A DNA stretch of 64,000 bases from Saccharothrix ecbatanensis (GTDB lineage: Bacteria; Actinomycetota; Actinomycetes; Mycobacteriales; Pseudonocardiaceae). The notes beneath the pieces were generated by a model. The model was not told where the DNA came from and ran no database searches. It worked only from the letters and a program-made list of their open reading frames with translations. The DNA lies in assembly GCF_014205015.1 (NCBI RefSeq), contig NZ_JACHMO010000001.1:6386001-6450000 (forward strand). Direction: 5' to 3'. Positions 59,172-64,000 of the stretch are shown one piece after another (within the stretch, counting starts at the first letter, position 1; each line of letters starts with the position of its first letter). The translations under genes and the position numbers were made by a program.

Positions 59172-60698
59172 TCAGCACTCGATGACGTTCACGGCCAAGC
59201 CGCCGCGTGCCGTCTCCTTGTACTTCACCTTCATGTCCTTGCCGGTCTCACGCATGGTCTTGATGACCTTGTCCAGCGACACGAAGTGCGACCCATCGCC
59301 ACGCAACGCCATCCGAGCAGCCGTGATGGCCTTGATCGCCGCCAACGCGTTCCGCTCGATACAAGGGATCTGCACCAACCCGCCGATCGGGTCGCACGTC
59401 AGCCCCAGGTTGTGCTCCATGGCGATCTCGGCCGCGTTCTCGACCTGCTCCGGCGTGCCACCGAGCACCTCGGCCAGACCGCCCGCCGCCATCGAGCAGG
59501 CCGAGCCGACCTCACCCTGGCACCCGACCTCGGCGCCCGAGATCGACGCGTTCTCCTTGAACAGCACGCCGACCGCACCCGCCGTCAACAGGAACCGCAC
59601 CACCCCGTCGTCGGACGCGCCCGGCACGAACTTCGTGTAGTAGTGCAACACCGCCGGCACGATCCCGGCCGCTCCATTGGTCGGCGCGGTCACCACGCGG
59701 CCACCTGCGGCGTTCTCCTCGTTGACCGCCAAAGCGAACAGCGTCACCCAGTCCATCACCCGCAACGGGTCGGTGGCGTAGTGCTCGGCTTCCAACGACT
59801 GCCGCATCTCCGCCGCACGCCGCCGGACCTTCAGACCTCCCGGCAGCACACCGGTCTGGTTGCACCCGCGCTCGACGCACTCCTGCATGACGGCCCAGAT
59901 GTGCAGCAGCCCCGACCGCACGGAAGCCTCGCTCCGCCACGACAACTCGTTGGCCAGCATCACTTCGCTGATCGACGCCCCGGTCTCCCTGGTCCGCGCC
60001 AACAGCTCGTCACCCGACAGGAACGGGTGCGCGAGCGGCGTCTCGTCGGACTTGATCCGGTCCGTCCCGGTGGCCGTGTCGTCCACCACGAACCCGCCGC
60101 CGACCGAGTAGTACACCGCCGAATCGACCAGGACGTCACCCGAGTGGGCGGTGAAGCTCATGCCGTTGGGGTGCAGGGGCAACGACTTCCGCCGGTGCAT
60201 GATCAGGTCGGTGTTCTCGGTGAACGCGATGTCCCGCTCACCACCCAGCCGCAGCCGCCCGGTCGCCCGGATCTCCTCCACCCGCCGCTCGGCCTCCGCC
60301 GGGTCGACGTCCTCCGGCCGGTGCCCCTCCAACCCGAGCAGCACGGCCTTCGGACTGCCGTGCCCGTGCCCGGTCGCGCCCAGCGACCCGAACAACTCCA
60401 CGTGCACCCGATCGACCGATGCCAAGGCCGAACCAGCCACCGAACCAGCCACCGACCCCTGGACCGAACCCGGACCAGCCACCGAACCCGACGCCGACCC
60501 CTGGACCGAACCCGAACCCGAATCCGACACCGGACCCGAACCCAAACCCGAATCCGAACCCGACACCGAACCCGACCCCTGACCCGAGGCCGAACCCAAC
60601 CGGGCCGCGAACATCGCCGCCGCCCGCATCGGACCCACGGTGTGCGAACTGGACGGTCCGATCCCGACCGAGAACAGGTCGAACACACTGATGGCCAC
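59172..60698 (-). CDS. sdaA: L-serine ammonia-lyase (iron-sulfur dependent, single chain)
   Basis: Enzyme of 508 aa that deaminates L-serine to pyruvate with a [4Fe-4S] cluster. The N-terminal domain has [20 protein letters not shown] and [21 protein letters not shown]. The catalytic domain contains [31 protein letters not shown], the cluster Cys in [16 protein letters not shown] and LTCDPIGG, and a C-terminal Cys (VIEC) like the tail Cys of characterised homologues. Residues about 36-94 are a Gly/Ser/Ala-rich low-complexity insert in the N-terminal domain, encoded by short repeats at 60416-60593. GTG 60698 lies 2 bp after the gcvH stop. The operon is preceded by a glycine riboswitch. Confidence 0.92.
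   Translation of the reverse strand: MAISVFDLFSVGIGPSSSHTVGPMRAAAMFAARLGSASGQGSGSVSGSDSGLGSGPVSDSGSGSVQGSASGSVAGPGSVQGSVAGSVAGSALASVDRVHVELFGSLGATGHGHGSPKAVLLGLEGHRPEDVDPAEAERRVEEIRATGRLRLGGERDIAFTENTDLIMHRRKSLPLHPNGMSFTAHSGDVLVDSAVYYSVGGGFVVDDTATGTDRIKSDETPLAHPFLSGDELLARTRETGASISEVMLANELSWRSEASVRSGLLHIWAVMQECVERGCNQTGVLPGGLKVRRRAAEMRQSLEAEHYATDPLRVMDWVTLFALAVNEENAAGGRVVTAPTNGAAGIVPAVLHYYTKFVPGASDDGVVRFLLTAGAVGVLFKENASISGAEVGCQGEVGSACSMAAGGLAEVLGGTPEQVENAAEIAMEHNLGLTCDPIGGLVQIPCIERNALAAIKAITAARMALRGDGSHFVSLDKVIKTMRETGKDMKVKYKETARGGLAVNVIEC
60416..60593. repeat. Short-period repeat tract inside sdaA
   Basis: GGTTCGG- and GGCTCGG-like 6- to 12-bp repeats encode the GSVSGSDSG- and [15 protein letters not shown] insert. 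The tract is absent from ordinary serine deaminases, and length variation is expected. Confidence 0.75.
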
Positions 60699-60700
60699 GC

Positions 60701-61081
60701 TCAGTCCCCAGTCAGTTCCGCGTACTTCGCGGCGGTCAGCAACCCGGTCGCGTCCTCGACCGCCACCTTGAACAGCCACCCGCGCCCGTACGGGTCGTTG
60801 TTGATCAACGACGGGTCGGACACCGCCTCGGCGTTGATCTCGACCACCTCGCCGCTCACCGGCGCGTACAGGTCGCTGACCGACTTGGTCGACTCCAACT
60901 CGCCGCACACCTCGCCGGACTTGACGTGGGTGCCGGGCTCGGGCAGCTCGACGAACACGATGTCGCCCAACGACTCCGCCGCGTACGAGGTGATGCCGAT
61001 CGCCACGGGCTCCTGGGTACCCGGCGCCCAGTCCACCCACTCGTGCTCGGCCGTGTACAGCAGTTTGTCCGGAAATGTCAT
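60701..61081 (-). CDS. gcvH: Glycine cleavage system H protein
   Basis: Lipoyl carrier of 126 aa that shuttles the aminomethyl group of glycine between the P, T and L proteins. [32 protein letters not shown] and [16 protein letters not shown] are diagnostic, with the lipoylated Lys66. [14 protein letters not shown] follows. ATG 61081 begins the conserved N-terminus; the frame extends upstream into the riboswitch. The gcvT and gcvP genes are not in the window. The downstream sdaA gene lies 2 bp away, so the operon links glycine cleavage to serine disposal under one glycine-sensing leader. Confidence 0.95.
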   Translation of the reverse strand: MTFPDKLLYTAEHEWVDWAPGTQEPVAIGITSYAAESLGDIVFVELPEPGTHVKSGEVCGELESTKSVSDLYAPVSGEVVEINAEAVSDPSLINNDPYGRGWLFKVAVEDATGLLTAAKYAELTGD

Positions 61082-61104
61082 GGCAGCGCGCTCCCTGGGT
61101 GAGG

Positions 61105-61318
61105 TTCGGATCCCCACTCTGTCCTGGGACCTGAGAGCTTCACCGGGGCACGACGGCCGACCGTCGAACCGATCCCGGCTTGCACCGTGGGTGCGCGCCG
61201 AAGCACGCTTTCCAGAGTCGCCTCACCCGAGCGGTTCTCGCTGCCTGAGAGTGTGCGGGGGTTGCTTGCTCCTTCGGCGCCTCGGCACGAACACCGAGGT
61301 CTCTCCCGCGCGGGTTCC
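61105..61318 (-). ncRNA. Tandem glycine riboswitch upstream of gcvH-sdaA
   Basis: The 5' leader (minus strand) has the glycine aptamer landmarks twice. Aptamer 1: GCGGGAGAGACC, then GCCGAAGGAGCAA, CTCTCAGGCA and ACTCTGGAAAG (about 61318-61208). Aptamer 2: GGTGCAAGCCGG, then GGTGAAGCTCTCAGG and GGACAGAGTGGGG (about 61200-61110). It ends about 25 bp before ATG 61081. In known examples glycine binding raises expression of glycine cleavage genes. The promoter should lie between 61319 and the divergent alanine dehydrogenase gene. Confidence 0.9.
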
Positions 61319-61522
61319 GGCGCTCGACAACGCGCCGCGGCCGATGTTCAGTTGGTGTGCGCACGCTAAGCCCCACCCGGACGGGTGTCAACGCGGCACC
61401 GAACCGGCCCCAGGTTTGTTCCGGCAGCACAACCGGTGACCCCACCGTTAGTGCCGCCGGCACGATGACACCGAAACCCCGGTACCGGACCTTGGGTGTA
61501 ACAAATCCTGAAGGAGCCCACC

Positions 61523-62629
<1,107 letters not shown>

Positions 62630-62725
62630 CCGCTCTAACCGACCAAGCCGCCAAAGCCGCCAAAGCGAGCAATCCGGCAAGCCCGCCGACACCGTCGCCA
62701 ACCCCGTCGACACCGTTCAACGCAG

Positions 62726-62758
62726 AGGGCCCCGCTCACAGCACGTGAGCGGGGCCCT
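62726..62758 (+). terminator. Terminator of ald
   Basis: A 14-bp perfect stem (AGGGCCCCGCTCAC, 62726-62739, with 62745-62758) and a 5-nt loop, about 97 bp past the stop. Confidence 0.85.
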
Positions 62759-62770
62759 TCGACGATAAGA

Positions 62771-62811
62771 CGGCCCGCTCAACCAGCCTGGGGGTCACTG
62801 GGAGCGGGCCG
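62771..62811. terminator. Second hairpin after ald
   Basis: The 10-bp stem CGGCCCGCTC (62771-62780)/GAGCGGGCCG (62802-62811) has a 21-nt loop directly after the main terminator. The rest of the 421-bp gap to 63050 shows no gene or known RNA. Confidence 0.55.
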
Positions 62812-63050
62812 CGCCACCAATCTTAGCCGGGAACCACGTTCCCTGCCCAGCGGCCCCACCGATCCGGCCGACATTTCCTCCTCACTTGGCAACAGACCGT
62901 GTGCGATCTCAAGCAAACGAGTGAATTCGCGTCGTAACAGGTAAGTCACGACAACCGGCCGACCGATGCACTGGATGGGACTCCGCAGCTACGCAGCGGG
63001 GTCGTCCACCAGTGCGGCGCTCTGCCGCGCCGCCCCCGATCGGAGTGCAG

Positions 63051-63233
63051 ATGGCTGAACCCCAAGGTTGGATCGACTGCCACGACCCATTCGGACGAGA
63101 TCGGTCGATGACCGTTCTCGTCGAGGACGACCGGGTTCTGCTGGTCGCGCCACCAGGCGAGTCCGCTGTGATGTCTGTCACACAAACGCGGAGGTTGCAC
63201 CACTTGCTCGACCAAGCCGCCGACAGGATGTGA
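63051..63233 (+). CDS. Small hypothetical protein
   Basis: A 60-aa reading frame: AEPQGWIDCHDPFGRDRSMT, then VLVEDDRVLLVAPPGESAVM and TRRLHHLLDQAADRM. The DRVLLVAPPGE strand followed by a helix resembles short proteins encoded near XRE-type regulators in actinobacteria, but I cannot assign a function. ATG 63051 has GGAG about 6 nt upstream. Its stop overlaps the next start (GTGA), which supports it as a real gene. Confidence 0.6.
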   Translation: MAEPQGWIDCHDPFGRDRSMTVLVEDDRVLLVAPPGESAVMSVTQTRRLHHLLDQAADRM

Positions 63234-63613
63234 CCCGCGTGGACGAGGCACTGCGGGCTGCCGTGCTGCGCCGGCTCGCGCACCTGGACGAGGTGGTCGA
63301 GAACGGCGAAGCGGACGCCCTCGTGCCGCTGGCCCGGGCCGAGATCCACCGCCTGGCCGACGGCTGGCGCCTGCTGTTGACCGTGCACCAACCAGATCCG
63401 GACGGCCGCTGCGGCGCGTGCCCCGGCATCCTGCGGCACAAGAAGTGGCCGTGCCAGGTCTGGAACATGGCCCACCAACACCTCATCGGCGAGGGCGTGC
63501 CGCACCGCGAACGCCGCCGCCCGCTGCGCCCGTTGCGCCGCCCGAACGACGCCGAGACGACGGCCGAGATCCCGTCGGTCGGGTCGAAACCCCGACATGC
63601 CCTACCCGAGTGA
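63230..63613 (+). CDS. Hypothetical protein with Cys motif
   Basis: Protein of 127 aa. The first 60 residues are helical (DEALRAAVLRRLAHLDEVVE, PLARAEIHRLADGWRLLL). They are followed by a conserved Cys segment, GRCGACPGILRHKKWPCQVW, then NMAHQHLI. The C-x2-C...C spacing plus nearby His could bind a metal. The tail is Arg/Pro-rich and likely disordered. This pattern recurs in Pseudonocardiaceae hypothetical proteins; the function is unknown. The GTG start at 63230 overlaps the stop of the small upstream gene by 4 bp, so the two form an operon. Confidence 0.72.
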   Translation: MTRVDEALRAAVLRRLAHLDEVVENGEADALVPLARAEIHRLADGWRLLLTVHQPDPDGRCGACPGILRHKKWPCQVWNMAHQHLIGEGVPHRERRRPLRPLRRPNDAETTAEIPSVGSKPRHALPE

Positions 63614-63661
63614 ACCGCCTAAGGCAGGATGACCCCCGGTAGGAGTAATCGGGAGGGACGC

Positions 63662-64000
63662 GTGCACGACGGCACAGGCCGCATCGTGGTGCAGAACTTG
63701 ACCAAGCAGTTCGGTCCGGTCGCAGCGGTGCAGAATCTCAGCTTCACGGTGGAACCGGGTTCGGTCACCGGATTCCTCGGCCCCAACGGATCGGGCAAGA
63801 CCACGACACTGCGAATGCTGCTCGGCCTGGTGACCCCGAGCGCGGGTCGAGGGCTGATCAACGGCACCACGTTCGCGCAGCTCGGCCAGCCGGCGAGGGT
63901 GGTCGGCGCGGTGCTGGAGGCTCAGGGCTTCCACCCCAAGCGCACGGCACGCAACCACCTGCGGGTCTACGCCGCGGCGATCGGCGTGCCGGACTCGCGC
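63662..64000 (+). CDS. ABC transporter ATP-binding protein (C-terminus outside window)
   Basis: The first 113 codons of an ABC ATPase. IVVQNLTKQFGPVAAVQNLS is the usual start, with the A-loop aromatic Phe, and the Walker A motif is GFLGPNGSGKTTTLRMLLGL. The Q-loop falls in VLEAQGFHPKRTARNHLRVYAA. The GFHPxRTARNHL segment is typical of actinobacterial DrrA/CcmA-like exporters with separate permease subunits. The GTG start at 63662 follows GGGAGG. The signature motif, Walker B and the partner permease lie beyond the window, so the substrate is unknown. Confidence 0.9.
   Translation, partial: MHDGTGRIVVQNLTKQFGPVAAVQNLSFTVEPGSVTGFLGPNGSGKTTTLRMLLGLVTPSAGRGLINGTTFAQLGQPARVVGAVLEAQGFHPKRTARNHLRVYAAAIGVPDSR

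Noticed and set aside
62812..63050. tRNA or rRNA fragment (GTCGTAACAGGTAAGTCACGAC near 62931 recalls the 16S 3' end, shown here in part as GTCGTAAC)
   Set aside because: The match is only about 8-10 bases, flanking sequence does not fit 16S, and no tRNA cloverleaf can be drawn.

Overview
The window is high-GC actinobacterial chromosome with many GTG starts, 4-bp GTGA/ATGA gene overlaps and several promoters that look leaderless. The gene set (SARP/AfsR-like regulator, ESX-type PPE-like and EspG-like proteins, a Streptomyces subtilisin inhibitor-like protein, many secreted hydrolases, and a FadE19-AccA1-AccD1-like operon with a TetR gene) suggests a Pseudonocardiaceae-type organism such as a Saccharothrix or Lentzea relative. 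This placement is inferred from gene content. I see no rRNA, tRNA, CRISPR array, prophage or transposase gene.

Layout. 1-7.1 kb: 5' part of an rmlB-like NDP-sugar dehydratase, secreted M14 carboxypeptidase with a P-domain, DUF2630 protein, MerR regulator, RecD2-like helicase, secreted HAF-repeat protein. 7.3-12.3 kb: OmpR/histidine kinase pair, DUF4173-like membrane protein between two inward-facing copies of a dispersed repeat, MscS channel, small lipoprotein. 12.3-19.2 kb: secreted subtilase, coiled-coil protein, cupin and FAD dehydrogenase. 19.2-26.7 kb: two convergent related single-pass proteins (one with an amyloid/RHIM-like motif), SARP-NB-ARC-TPR regulator, ESX-type substrate/chaperone operon. 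26.8-32.9 kb: imine-reductase-like enzyme behind a MerR-type promoter, PAS-GGDEF-EAL protein with degenerate motifs, GNAT, and a divergent pair of class III cyclase-like protein and HTH-Nudix protein. 32.9-40.3 kb: tmsA/tmsB-like pair for 10-methyl fatty acids, AidB-like acyl-CoA dehydrogenase plus enoyl-CoA hydratase, secreted metzincin, decayed NTF2-like fragment. 40.3-46.7 kb: acyl-CoA dehydrogenase/biotin-dependent carboxylase operon, SGNH esterase, TetR regulator, with shared 16-bp palindromes suggesting a local regulon. 46.7-52.5 kb: a large phospholipase A2-acyltransferase-DUF4383 fusion, a convergent acyltransferase that overlaps it antisense, alpha/beta hydrolase, NarL-type two-component pair. 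52.5-59.1 kb: hypothetical protein, 134-bp palindromic MITE-like element, oxidoreductase, FAD monooxygenase, SSI-like inhibitor, UbiB-family kinase, glutathione peroxidase. 59.1-64 kb: gcvH-sdaA operon behind a glycine riboswitch, alanine dehydrogenase, two small proteins, start of an ABC ATPase gene.

The least familiar items are: a modular dispersed repeat (one 20-bp head plus one to four 22-bp hairpin units) at five sites; the phospholipase A2/acyltransferase/DUF4383 fusion and its antisense-overlapping acyltransferase neighbour; the cyclase-like/HTH-Nudix divergent pair; and the amyloid-motif membrane protein beside a STAND regulator. Protease/inhibitor themes recur: subtilase, a lipoprotein resembling its propeptide, metzincin, M14 peptidase and SSI.
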